From: Alsobacter soli
Lineage (GTDB): Bacteria; Pseudomonadota; Alphaproteobacteria; Rhizobiales; Beijerinckiaceae
Assembly (NCBI RefSeq): GCF_003004785.1
Contig: NZ_PVZS01000009.1
Span: 140,951 to 204,950 of the forward strand
DNA: 64,000 bases
Reading direction: 5' to 3'
Shown: piece by piece, positions 44,145 through 52,184 of the stretch
Layout: every line of letters begins with the position of its first letter
Numbering within the stretch: position 1 is the stretch's first letter
The notes under the pieces: generated by a model
What the model was told of the DNA's origin: nothing
The model's input: the letters and a program-made list of their open reading frames with translations, nothing else
Databases searched by the model: none
Program-made: the position numbers and the translations under genes

Positions 44145-44169
44145 AAAGGCCGCCCTGCGGCGGCCCTTT
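44145..44169 (-). terminator. terminator of flaG-like gene
   Basis: GGCCGCC (44148-44154) pairs with GGCGGCC (44159-44165) across CTGC, 28 bases past the stop of the gene at 44198. The minus strand continues CCTTTTCGATT. Confidence 0.8.
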
Positions 44170-44197
44170 CAGAATTCCCATGCTGGCTCAATCGGCC

Positions 44198-44581
44198 TCA
44201 GGCCGTCTTCTCCGCCACGTGCGGCCCTTCGGTTGTCGCGCCGTTGGCCCGCACATAGGCGCGCAGCTTCAGCAGGGCTTCGTCCGGAAGCTGCTGGACG
44301 ATCTGGCCCGAGCGCGTGTCCACGGCCTTGTAGATCACCTGCTTGGTGTCGGGATCGATCACCAGGTTGCGGCGGATCGCTTCCTTGGCGGCTTCCTCCG
44401 CCTGCTGGAGGCGCACGGCCGCGCCGGAAACCTCCAGGCGCGCAGGAGGGGTCTCGGTGGGGGCCGTCACGACGGCCGCGGGGGGCAACTCAGTACGTAC
44501 GGCGCCTGGCGACGGCAACGGCTCCGTGGGGACGGTCGCGCCGACGCTGGCGACCGGCCTGACGGTTTGGCCGATGTCCAT
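44198..44581 (-). CDS. flaG: FlaG-family flagellar protein
   Basis: A 127-residue protein. The N-terminal half is a Pro/Thr/Val-rich linker. The C-terminal half contains D-P-D-T-K-Q-V-I-Y-K-A-V-D-T-R-S-G-Q-I-V-Q-Q-L-P-D-E-A-L-L-K-L, a close match to the FlaG domain (V-x-x-x-D-x-x-T-G-E-V-I-R-Q-I-P). FlaG proteins influence filament length. It is monocistronic between flagellin 6 and the flgN-like gene, all on the minus strand. Confidence 0.85.
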   Translation of the reverse strand: MDIGQTVRPVASVGATVPTEPLPSPGAVRTELPPAAVVTAPTETPPARLEVSGAAVRLQQAEEAAKEAIRRNLVIDPDTKQVIYKAVDTRSGQIVQQLPDEALLKLRAYVRANGATTEGPHVAEKTA

Positions 44582-44743
44582 GTCGAAGTCCTCTCGACGC
44601 GTGCGGCCGTGTTCTGGGCCGCCTTAACACAACCCTAGCGCGAGAGTCTGAATGGCCTGTAATCAAAGATGGTAAAAAGCAATGTTTCGGTCCCCGGAGG
44701 TCGAACTACGCTCTTCGATCTAGTCCGCCTGGCCTGCCGAAGC

Positions 44744-45214
44744 TTAGAGGGAGCGCGACACAAGCAACGGGGTGGCGGCAGGGCGCGCCGGCGCGGCTGC
44801 GCGCCCCGCCGCTCCGTAGGTCGTTAGGGTCCTGGGGGCGGCCACTTCCTTGGCGAGGCTGCGCACGATGCCTTCCGAGACCGACTTGGCCGTCGCGATC
44901 ACCGCCATGTTGATCTGCAGCGCGTCCGCCAGGCGGGACTGGGCGGCCTTCACCCGCGGCACCGCCGCGGGGGCCCAGCGGGCAAGCGCGATCGCGTTGG
45001 CGCGCAGCGCCTCCAGGGCGTGCACATAGTGCTTGGACGCGTCCGTCTTGGCCTGGGCGAGGCTTGCGGCGTCCCGCAGGCGCGAAGCCTTCAGGAACGA
45101 GGTCTCCTGGCCGATCACGACCTCGAGGGCCTGCATCACATCGATCACCTGCGCGGCGAAGCGCTCGGCGTCGGCGGAGGAGGCGAGGCTTGACTGGGGG
45201 CGTTCAGAGGCCAT
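44744..45214 (-). CDS. FlgN-like flagellar chaperone
   Basis: A 156-residue helical protein. Its first 110 residues have the FlgN pattern: V-M-Q-A-L-E-V-V-I-G-Q-E-T-S-F-L-K, followed by L-A-Q-A-K-T-D-A-S-K-H-Y-V-H-A-L-E-A-L. FlgN is the export chaperone that delivers FlgK and FlgL. The C-terminal 45 residues are Ala/Pro-rich. The start at 45214 overlaps the flgJ end by eleven bases, so it is translationally tied to flgI-flgJ. The FlgN assignment is by pattern and position, not by full-length identity. Confidence 0.68.
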   Translation of the reverse strand: MASERPQSSLASSADAERFAAQVIDVMQALEVVIGQETSFLKASRLRDAASLAQAKTDASKHYVHALEALRANAIALARWAPAAVPRVKAAQSRLADALQINMAVIATAKSVSEGIVRSLAKEVAAPRTLTTYGAAGRAAAPARPAATPLLVSRSL

Positions 45215-45632
45215 GGGGGCGAGTGTCCTGCGCGAGGGATGCCGCGCCCTGGGCGCGGCCCTGGACGAGCGCGGCTTGCGCGCCCGCAACGGCGTCGGTC
45301 TTGGCGGCCTTGGCGCCGCGGCCTTCCTGCATGCGCAGCAACTCGCGATAAACGGCATCCGCCACGCCGACGCCGCCGGCCTTCGCGACCGTCTTGGCGT
45401 ATTCCTGGGTGAGCATGCCGCGCCAGGCGTCCGCGCCGGGGCCGTTGTCGCCCAGGGGGCCTTCGCCCTTCAGCCCCGAGAACATCTGGCCGAACGCGTT
45501 CTCCAGGAACATGGCCTCGAAGTCCTGCGCGGTCTTGCGCAGCTTGGCGTCGTTCCTGTCGGAAAGCTTGTTGGCGACGGCGGCGTAGGCCGTGGCGCCG
45601 ATCGCGGCGGGGGCGAGGGCTGACGCGGCCAT
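45204..45632 (-). CDS. flgJ: rod-binding protein (FlgJ N-terminal domain type)
   Basis: A 142-residue protein equal to the rod-capping half of FlgJ, without the peptidoglycan-hydrolase domain of enterobacterial FlgJ. The diagnostic block is K-L-R-K-T-A-Q-D-F-E-A-M-F-L-E-N-A-F (about 30-47), then G-P-L-G-D-N-G-P-G-A-D-A-W-R-G-M-L-T-Q-E-Y-A. This is the normal alphaproteobacterial form. Its ATG shares one base with the flgI stop (TGATG). A cognate hydrolase is not visible nearby. Confidence 0.9.
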   Translation of the reverse strand: MAASALAPAAIGATAYAAVANKLSDRNDAKLRKTAQDFEAMFLENAFGQMFSGLKGEGPLGDNGPGADAWRGMLTQEYAKTVAKAGGVGVADAVYRELLRMQEGRGAKAAKTDAVAGAQAALVQGRAQGAASLAQDTRPHGL

Positions 45633-46780
45633 CACATCACCTCGATATCGGCCTGGAGGGCGCCGGCGGCCTTGATGGCCTGCAGGATGGCGATGAGGTC
45701 GCGCGGGCCGATGCCCAGTGCGTTCAGCCCGTCGACCAGCTCGCGCAGAGTCACGCCTTCCTTCACCAGAGCCAGCTTGTTGCCCTCGCCGGTGGACACC
45801 GACACGCCCGTGCGCGGCGCCACCACCGTCTGGCCCTGCGAGAGCGGGTTGGGCTGGCTGACGACCGGCTGCTCGGTCACCGTCACGGTGAGATTGCCCT
45901 GGGCCACCGCGACGGTGGACACGCGCACGTCCTTGCCCATCACGATGATGCCGGAGCGCTCGTCGATCACCACGCGGGCGCCCTGGTCCGGGTCGACGCG
46001 CAACTGCTCGATCTCGGTGATCAGCTGCACCATGTTGCCGCGGAAATTGGGCGGCACCTGCAGGGTGACCGTGGAGGGGTCGGTGGGCTCGGCCGTGTCG
46101 GCGCCCATGAAGTCGTTGATCACCGCCGCCATTCGGCGCGCGGTGGTGAAGTCCGGGTTGCGCAGGGCCAGCCGCACGCTCTTCTGCGCGCGCAGCGCGA
46201 ACTCGATCTCGCGCTCGATCAGCGCGCCGCCGGCGACGCGGCCCACCGTGGGCACGCCGCGCGTGATCTTCGAGGCCTCGCCCTCGGCCGAGAAGCCGGA
46301 GATGGCGACCGAGCCCTGGGCCACGGCGTAGACCTCGCCGTCGGCGCCCAGCAAGGGCGTGGCCAGCAGGGTGCCGCCCTGGAGGCTCTTGGCGTCGCCC
46401 AGCGACGACACCGTGATGTCGATGCGCGTGCCCTGGGCGCTGAAGGGCGGCAGGTTCGCGGTCACGATCACGGCGGCCATGTTGGCCGTGCGCATGTTGG
46501 CGCCGCGGATGTTGACGCCGAGCCGCTCCAGCATGGCGGTGCCCGACTGCTTGGTGAAGGGCGAGTTGTTGAGCGTGTCGCCGGTGCCGTTCAGCCCCAC
46601 CACGATGCCGTAGCCCACCAGCTGGTTCTGGCGCACGCCCTCGATGGAGGCGATGTCCTTGATGCGCGAGGCGGCCGCCTGCGCGGGCAGCGCGGTCGTC
46701 AGCGCGCCCGCAAGCGCGGCGGCGAGGCAGGCGAGGCGAGGGAGGATGCGGATCATGGACGCCCACGGGGTTGACAGCAT
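45632..46780 (-). CDS. flgI: flagellar P-ring protein FlgI
   Basis: A 382-residue periplasmic protein that forms the P ring around the rod in the peptidoglycan. A Sec signal peptide is clear (hydrophobic L-A-C-L-A-A-A-L-A-G-A-L, cleaved near A-L-P-A-Q-A-A). The mature N-terminus has the signature R-I-K-D-I-A-S-I-E-G-V-R-x-N-Q-L-V-G-Y-G-I-V-V-G-L-N-G-T-G-D. The C-terminal domain has V-T-L-R-E-L-V-D-G-L-N-A-L-G. The start is uncertain between ATGs at 46780 (AGGA nearby) and 46756; the mature protein is the same. It heads flgI-flgJ-flgN and diverges from fliX. Confidence 0.95.
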   Translation of the reverse strand: MLSTPWASMIRILPRLACLAAALAGALTTALPAQAAASRIKDIASIEGVRQNQLVGYGIVVGLNGTGDTLNNSPFTKQSGTAMLERLGVNIRGANMRTANMAAVIVTANLPPFSAQGTRIDITVSSLGDAKSLQGGTLLATPLLGADGEVYAVAQGSVAISGFSAEGEASKITRGVPTVGRVAGGALIEREIEFALRAQKSVRLALRNPDFTTARRMAAVINDFMGADTAEPTDPSTVTLQVPPNFRGNMVQLITEIEQLRVDPDQGARVVIDERSGIIVMGKDVRVSTVAVAQGNLTVTVTEQPVVSQPNPLSQGQTVVAPRTGVSVSTGEGNKLALVKEGVTLRELVDGLNALGIGPRDLIAILQAIKAAGALQADIEVM

Positions 46781-46899
46781 CCGTCCTGCCAAAGCCGTGC
46801 CACGCGCAGCGGGCCGCGCAAGATGCTGAAAATGCGAGCGATCCGGGAAAGGCTCGGGAACCGGCGGGGCGGTATCGTCTGGGCCGGGGACGACCCGGC

Positions 46900-46914
46900 C
46901 GGCAGGTTTTGCCG
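46900..46914. promoter_or_regulatory. FlbD/ftr-like palindrome at fliX
   Basis: CGGCA-GGTTT-TGCCG is a perfect CGGCA-N5-TGCCG palindrome, ending five bases before the CtrA-type site. Caulobacter FlbD binds ftr elements built on a CGGC...GCCG core, and FliX controls FlbD, so the gene next door fits. Confidence 0.6.
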
Positions 46915-46919
46915 CCCTG

Positions 46920-46934
46920 TTAACGGGGGCTTAA
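46920..46934. promoter_or_regulatory. CtrA-type site (TTAA-N7-TTAA) of fliX
   Basis: TTAA-CGGGGGC-TTAA matches the CtrA full site exactly. It lies 41 bases before the fliX ATG, in the divergent fliX/flgI spacer. In Caulobacter fliX belongs to the CtrA-controlled class II genes. Confidence 0.75.
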
Positions 46935-46975
46935 CCATAACGGGCCAGCATCCGCAGTCAGTTCGAGAGGGCCCT

Positions 46976-47380
46976 ATGCGCATCGATGGGAAATCGCCGA
47001 TCGGCACGCCGGCCAGCTACGCCCCGCGACGCAGCGCAGGGGGCGCTTTCTCTCTTGGCGAGTCCGCGACCGCGCGCGGGCCACAGGGGGCCGCCGCAAC
47101 CTCCACGCTCGCGGGCATCGACGCCCTGCTGGTGCTTCAGGCCGAAGAGGACCCGCTGCTGCGCAAGCGCAAGGCCGCCAAGCGCGGCCGGGACCTCCTG
47201 GCCTCCCTCGACCGTCTCAAGGCCGGCATGCTCGCCGGGAGCATCGGCGTGGCAGACCTGATCGGCCTCAAGCAGCAACTCGCCGAGCGCCGCGAGGCGA
47301 CGGACGACCCCGGCCTCGACGACGTCCTCGCCCAGATCGAACTGCGCGCCGAGGTGGAGTTGGCGAAGCTCGGGCGGTAG
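46976..47380 (+). CDS. fliX: flagellar assembly trans-acting factor FliX
   Basis: A 134-residue protein of the FliX family (class II flagellar regulator). In Caulobacter FliX binds and regulates the sigma-54 activator FlbD, linking early flagellar assembly to hook and filament transcription. The N-terminal 40 residues are flexible. The conserved core is G-I-D-A-L-L-V-L-Q-A-E-E-D-P-L-L-R-K-R-K-A-A-K-R-G-R-D-L-L, then L-D-R-L-K-A-G-M-L-A-G and a C-terminal I-E-L-R-A-E-V-E-L-A-K-L. The start at 46976 has a GAGAGGG site. It is preceded by a perfect CtrA-type site and an ftr-like palindrome. Confidence 0.92.
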   Translation: MRIDGKSPIGTPASYAPRRSAGGAFSLGESATARGPQGAAATSTLAGIDALLVLQAEEDPLLRKRKAAKRGRDLLASLDRLKAGMLAGSIGVADLIGLKQQLAERREATDDPGLDDVLAQIELRAEVELAKLGR

Positions 47381-47399
47381 CTCCGGGCGGCCGCCGATC

Positions 47400-49640
47400 C
47401 CCGGCCGGAGCGCCGCAGGCGCGGAGGCGAAGGTGATCCAGGAGACTGGGCGCCAGCGCATCCCAGGATACCCGCTCCACGGGTCTATCGCGTCGACCTC
47501 ACGGCGTCATGGCCGGGCTTGTCCCGGCCATCCACGTCTCGGCCCCTGGGGCGTGGATCCCCGGGACAAGCCCGGGGATGACGTTCGGGGGGCTTACAAC
47601 CGTGTTGGCTGCCCCGTTGAACAATCTTGCTCCGTCCTTGCGAGCGCAGCGAAGCAATCCAGGGGGGCTGGGCGCCAACGAAACACGCCTGCGCGTGAGG
47701 CCCCTGGATTGCTTCGTCGCTGCGCACCCTGCAAAGCCGAAAGGCGGAGCGCCGAGTCGGACCTCGCGCCAGTCGCCTCGGCCTCGCCCTCGCCGTCATC
47801 CCCGGCCGGAGCGCCGCAGGCGGTCTATCGCGTCGACCTCACGGCGTCATGGCCGGGCCTGTCCCGGCCATCCACGTCTCGGCCCCTGGGGCGTGGATCC
47901 CCGGGACAAGCCCGGGGATGACGTTCGGGGGGCTTACAACCGTGTTGGCTGCCCCGTTGAACAATCTTGCTCCGTCCTTGCGAGCGCAGCGAAGCAATCC
48001 AGGGGGGCTGGGCGCCAACGAAACACGCCTGCGCGTGAGGCCCCTGGATTGCTTCGTCGCTGCGCACCCTGCAAAGCCGAAAGGCGGAGCGCCGAGTCGG
48101 ACCTCGCGCCAGTCGCCTCGGCCTCGCCCTCGCCGTCATCCCCGGCCGGAGCGCCGCAGGCGGTCTATCGCGTCGACCTCACGGCGTCATGGCCGGGCCT
48201 GTCCCGGCCATCCACGTCTCGGCCCCTGGGGCGTGGATCCCCGGGACAAGCCCGGGGATGACGTTCGGGGGGCTTACAACCGTGTTGGCTGCCCCGTTGA
48301 ACAATCTTGCTCCGTCCTTGCGAGCGCAGCGAAGCAATCCAGGGGGGCTGGGCGCCAACGAAACACGCCTGCGCGTGAGGCCCCCTGGATTGCTTCGTCG
48401 CTGCGCTCCTCGCAAGGACGAAAGGCGGAGCGCCGAGTCGGACCTCGCGCCAGTCGCCTCGGCCTCGCCCTCGCCGTCATCCCCGGCCGGAGCGCCGCAG
48501 GCGCGGAGGGGAAGGGGATCCAGGGGCTGGGCATCGGCGCATTGGACTGAAACACGCGCGGAGGCTCTCTGGCGTCGACCTCACGGCGTCATGGCCGGGC
48601 TTGTCCCGGCCAGCCACGACTCGGCCCTGGGGCGTGGATCCCCGGGACAAGCCCGGGGATGACGTTGGGGGGGCTTACAGCGGTGTTGGCTGCCCCGTTG
48701 AACAATCTTGCTCCGTCCTTGCGAGCGCAGCGAAGCAATCCAGGGGGGGCTGGGCGCCAACGAAACACGCCTGCGCCTGAGCCCTCTGGATTGCTTCGTC
48801 GCTGCGCACCCTGCAACGCCGAAAGGCGGAGCGCCGGGTCGGACCTCGCGCCCGTCGCCTCGGGCTCGCCCCCGCCGTCATCCCCGGCCGGAGCGCCGCA
48901 GGCGCGGAGGGGAAGGGGATCCAGGAGACTGAGCGCCAGCGCATCTCGCGATACCCGCTCCACGGGTCTATCGCGTCGACCTCACGGCGTCATCCCCGGG
49001 CTTGTCCCGGCCATCCACGTCTCGGCCCTGGGCGTGGATCCCCGGGACAAGCCCGGGGATGACGTTGGGGGGCTTACAACGGTGTTGGCTGCCCCGTTGA
49101 ACAATCTTGCCCCGTCCTTGCGAGCGCAGCGAAGCAATCCACGGGGGCTGGGCGCCAACGAAACACGCCTGCGCGTGAGGCTCCTGGATTGCTTCGTCGC
49201 TGCGCTCCTCGCAAGGACGGAGGAAGGAGCGCCGAGTCGGACCTCGCGCCAGTCGCCTCGGCCTCGCCCTCGCCGTCATCCCCGGCCGGAGCGCCGCAGG
49301 CGCGGAGGGGAAGGGGATCCAGGGGCTGGGCATCGGCGCATTGGACTGAAACACGCGCGGAGGCTCTCTGGCGTCGACCTCACGGCGTCATGGCCGGGCT
49401 TGTCCCGGCCAGCCACGTCTCGGCCCTGGGGCGTGGATCCCCGGGACAAGCCCGGGGATGACGTTGGAGGGGGCTTACAACGGTGTTGGCTGCCCCGTTG
49501 AACAATCTTGCTCCGTCCTTGCGAGCGCAGCGAAGCAATCCAGGGGGGCTGGGCGCCAACGAAACACGCCTGCGCCTGAGCCCTCTGGATTGCTTCGTCG
49601 CTGCGCTCCTCGCAACGACGGAGGAACGAGCGCCAGGCGT
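47400..49640. repeat. six-copy tandem array of 340-402-bp palindrome-rich units
   Basis: Units begin at about 47482, 47822, 48162, 48563, 48964 and 49362. Copies 1-3 are offset by exactly 340 bases and nearly identical; copies 4-6 are offset by about 400 because of extra spacers. Each unit holds module a (cgtcatggccgggc...gacaagcccggggatgacg, an 80-bp palindrome). It also holds module b (gcgaagcaatccaggg with ccctggattgcttcg) and part of module c (gtcatccccggccgg). Two alternative spacers precede copies 1/5 and 4/6. No gene in the region is supported; open frames crossing it repeat with the unit. The region upstream of the MBOAT gene is otherwise empty. Confidence 0.9.
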
Positions 49641-49774
49641 CCCGTCGTCCGACTCAGCAAATCCCGCGGCTTGCACCCCACGGTTGACGCGGCCGGGCAT
49701 TTCCGCCTTTCTGCCCGCCGCCCGGCGAGGGCGCCTGGGAGCGGCGCCGAACCCGCGCGGGCGGGGGCCGCGGG

Positions 49775-51304
49775 ATGCTGTTCAACTCCTTTCCGTTCCT
49801 GCTGGGGTTTCTGCCGCTGGCGCTGGCGATCCACGCGGTCGCGGCCAAGCGCGCGCCTGCGGCGCGGCTTCCCGTTCTGCTCGCGCTCTCCGTGGTGTTC
49901 TACGGCTACTGGGATTGGCGTTTCGTCCCGCTCCTCGTCCTCTCCGTGCTGGTGAACTGGCTCGTCGCGCAGCTCTTTCTGCGGGCCAACGAGGGGAGCG
50001 GCGCCGTGGCGACCCGTCGCCAACCGGCCCCGGCCGAGGCGGGAGCAGGCCCCGACGCGACCCTGGTTCCCGAGCCGGCGCCGCCCACCGTGGGGACCTC
50101 CACGCGCGACGTCGTCGACCGTCCGCCGGTCGCAGCGCCCCGCGACAGGGATGTCTGGCTCGTGGTCGCGGCGATCACGGCCAACCTGCTCGTGCTGGGC
50201 GTGTTCAAGTACGCCGGTTTCTTCGCCTCCATCGCCAACCACGTGCCGGGGCTCGCCATCCCCAAGCTGGACGTGGCGCTGCCGCTGGGCATCAGCTTCT
50301 TCAGCTTCCACCACATCATGTACCTCGTGGACCTGAGGGCCGGGCGCGCGCCGCGCTTCGGCCTGGTCCGCTACGGGCTCTACATCGCCTTCTTCCCGCA
50401 GGTGCTCGCGGGCCCGCTGGTGCGGTGGAGCGAGGTGATGCACCAGTTCGACCGCAAGCCGTATCCGCCCGGCTGGGAGGAGACGTTCGCGCGCGGGCTG
50501 GCCCTGCTCATCCTCGGCCTGTTCAAGAAGACCATGATCGGCGACCCGCTCGCCGAATACGCCGAGCCCGTGTTCAAGGCCGCGGCGGCGGGCGGCCTCG
50601 TGACCGTGCGCGACGCCTGGCAGGGCGTGCTGGCCTTCACGTTCCAGATCTATTTCGACTTCTCGGGCTACACCGACATGGCGCTCGGCCTGGCGCTGAT
50701 GTTCGGCATCACGCTGCCGCAGAACTTCGACATTCCCTACCGGGCGACCTCGCTGCAGGATTTCTGGCGGCGCTGGCACATGACGCTGTCGCGCTTCCTG
50801 CGCGACTACCTGTACATCCCGTTCGGGGGCAACCGGCATGGCGTGCCCCGTCAGATCCTGGCGCTGGTGGCGACCATGGGCCTCGGCGGCCTGTGGCATG
50901 GGGCGGGCTTCACCTTCATCGCCTGGGGGCTGGCGCACGGCTTCGGCCAGGCCGCCGGCCTCCTGTGGCGGCGCACCGGGCTGCGGATGCCGGCGGTGCT
51001 CGGCTGGGCGCTGACCTTCGCGTTCGTGATGCTGACCTGGGTGCTGTTCCGGGCCGAGAGCTTCGAGGCCGCCAAGCGGGTCTACGCGGCGTTGTTCGGC
51101 TTCGCCCCGGCCGGGCATGGGTTCAAGTGGCGGGCGCTCGCGGTGGCGGCGGCCGTCTCCATGCTGGGGCCGACGGCGTGGACGCTGACCCAGCGCATGC
51201 CGCCGCGGCGCTGGATCGCCTTCGGGCTCGCGGCCATGCTCGTGATCGTGCTGCTCAAGATCGGCGACGACGCGAACTACGAGTTCATTTACTTCCAGTT
51301 CTGA
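49775..51304 (+). CDS. MBOAT-family O-acyltransferase (AlgI-like)
   Basis: A 509-residue multi-spanning inner-membrane enzyme that O-acylates extracellular polysaccharide or another surface polymer. The N-terminus (M-L-F-N-S-F-P-F-L-L-G-F-L-P) is the AlgI/DltB hallmark. The family motifs W-R-R-W-H (331-335) and L-R-D-Y-L-Y-I-P-F-G-G (342-352) are present. The catalytic histidine is in G-G-L-W-H-G-A (H375). An unusual insertion of about 50 residues, Pro/Ala/Val-rich (about 74-124), separates helices 2 and 3. The usual SGNH partner (AlgJ/AlgX type) is not adjacent, so the acceptor is unknown. It abuts the tandem repeat array on its 5' side. Confidence 0.92.
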   Translation: MLFNSFPFLLGFLPLALAIHAVAAKRAPAARLPVLLALSVVFYGYWDWRFVPLLVLSVLVNWLVAQLFLRANEGSGAVATRRQPAPAEAGAGPDATLVPEPAPPTVGTSTRDVVDRPPVAAPRDRDVWLVVAAITANLLVLGVFKYAGFFASIANHVPGLAIPKLDVALPLGISFFSFHHIMYLVDLRAGRAPRFGLVRYGLYIAFFPQVLAGPLVRWSEVMHQFDRKPYPPGWEETFARGLALLILGLFKKTMIGDPLAEYAEPVFKAAAAGGLVTVRDAWQGVLAFTFQIYFDFSGYTDMALGLALMFGITLPQNFDIPYRATSLQDFWRRWHMTLSRFLRDYLYIPFGGNRHGVPRQILALVATMGLGGLWHGAGFTFIAWGLAHGFGQAAGLLWRRTGLRMPAVLGWALTFAFVMLTWVLFRAESFEAAKRVYAALFGFAPAGHGFKWRALAVAAAVSMLGPTAWTLTQRMPPRRWIAFGLAAMLVIVLLKIGDDANYEFIYFQF

Positions 51305-51424
51305 CATCGGCCGAACGAAGCGAATCCGCGGCGGGCTTCGCTTCCAGGCTGGTTCGACGAATGACGTAATCGGACTTGACCTTCGTCATTGCAGACAAAA
51401 ACCTCGTCCAATCGAGGTAAAACT

Positions 51425-51464
51425 GAACAGGCCTTGTTCAAAATGCTGCGAACAGGGCGCGTTC
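51425..51464. promoter_or_regulatory. paired operator-like palindromes upstream of dksA
   Basis: Two GAAC-N7-GTTC palindromes, GAACAGGCCTTGTTC (51425-51439) and GAACAGGGCGCGTTC (51450-51464), lie 25 bases apart. They sit about 70-95 bases upstream of the predicted transcription start. They share GAACAGG and GTTC, so one regulator probably binds both. The spacing is that of inverted repeats, unlike the direct-repeat LexA box of alphaproteobacteria. Confidence 0.45.
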
Positions 51465-51491
51465 AGCCCTATTTTGGCGCGTGCTTGGCGA

Positions 51492-51520
51492 TTGCTCGCG
51501 AATTGCGCGACAGATATATA
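51492..51520 (+). promoter_or_regulatory. sigma-70-type promoter of dksA
   Basis: TTGCTC (51492-51497) and TATATA (51515-51520) are separated by exactly 17 bases, a good match for a vegetative promoter. It leaves a leader of about 57 bases before the dksA start. Confidence 0.6.
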
Positions 51521-51583
51521 GGCGGCGCACCCGCGGGGGAGGCCACGGCGCAAGCCGGAGGCTGCGGAAGCTGAAAGGGTACG

Positions 51584-52003
51584 ATGGCTACCACGATACT
51601 GGAGGCCGCTTACCGGCCGACCGACGACGAACCCTTCATGAACGAACGGCAGAAGGAATATTTCCGCCGGAAGCTGAACGCCTGGAAGGAGGAGATCCTC
51701 CGCGAGAGCCGCGAGACTCTGGCGGCCCTCCAGAACGAGAGCGAGAATCACCCCGACCTGGCCGACCGGGCCTCGTCCGAGACCGACCGGGCCATCGAGC
51801 TGCGCGCCCGCGACCGGCAGCGCAAGCTGATCGCCAAGATCGACGCCGCGCTCGCGCGAATCGAGGACGGCACCTACGGCTATTGCGAGGAGACCGGCGA
51901 GCCGATCTCCCTGAAGCGCCTGGAGGCGAGGCCGATCGCCACGCTGTCCATCGAGGCGCAGGAGCGCCACGAGCGCAACGAGCGGGTCTACCGCGACGAC
52001 TGA
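51584..52003 (+). CDS. dksA: RNA-polymerase-binding transcription factor DksA
   Basis: A 139-residue DksA. It binds the secondary channel of RNA polymerase and, with ppGpp, reprograms transcription during nutrient stress. The coiled coil (about 25-95) carries the catalytic-tip aspartates in N-H-P-D-L-A-D-R-A (D58 and D61). The globular domain reads Y-G-Y-C-E-E-T-G-E-P-I then R-L-E-A-R-P. Only one of the four zinc-binding cysteines of E. coli DksA remains (C101); the others are Thr, Ser and Ala. This loss is usual in alphaproteobacteria, where DksA folds without zinc. AAAGGG precedes the ATG. Confidence 0.95.
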   Translation: MATTILEAAYRPTDDEPFMNERQKEYFRRKLNAWKEEILRESRETLAALQNESENHPDLADRASSETDRAIELRARDRQRKLIAKIDAALARIEDGTYGYCEETGEPISLKRLEARPIATLSIEAQERHERNERVYRDD

Positions 52004-52031
52004 GGCGGGGGCCGCCTCGACGCTGTTTCGG

Positions 52032-52065
52032 ACGGCGCCTCCCTGGCCGGGGGCGCCGTTTTCGT
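52032..52065 (+). terminator. terminator of dksA
   Basis: ACGGCGCC (52032-52039) pairs with GGCGCCGT (52052-52059) around a 12-base loop, followed by TTTTCGTTT. It lies 29 bases past the dksA stop. Confidence 0.85.
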
Positions 52066-52090
52066 TTGGCCCGCAGGAGCCGGGGAGGGA

Positions 52091-52119
52091 CGCGCTCCCG
52101 GCGGGAGACCGGGAGCGCG
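52091..52119 (-). terminator. stable hairpin past flgH
   Basis: An 11-bp perfect stem (52091-52101 with 52109-52119) with a 7-base loop lies 66 bases past the flgH stop. It has no T-rich tail, so it may protect the mRNA 3' end or stop transcription with Rho. Confidence 0.45.
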
Positions 52120-52184
52120 GAAGGACGACGGCGAAACGTGGGGAGCGCGCCGGCGTCCCGGGACGGGAACGCGGTGGATCCGGG

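Noticed and set aside
45636..46766. Long extension of the rod-binding protein gene into flgI
   Set aside because: The added region is antisense-free but out of frame with the clear FlgI protein and has shadow composition; the TGATG start at 45632 is normal.
47433..49501. Repetitive open frames with the same peptide repeated two or three times
   Set aside because: They arise from the tandem DNA repeat; the 340-bp unit is not a multiple of three and no ribosome site or family is visible.
47482..49640. CRISPR array
   Set aside because: Units are 340-402 bp with internal palindromes, not short direct repeats with unique spacers, and no cas gene is present.
51425..51464. LexA (SOS) boxes upstream of dksA
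   Set aside because: Alphaproteobacterial LexA binds direct repeats GTTC-N7-GTTC or GAAC-N7-GAAC; these are inverted GAAC-N7-GTTC.
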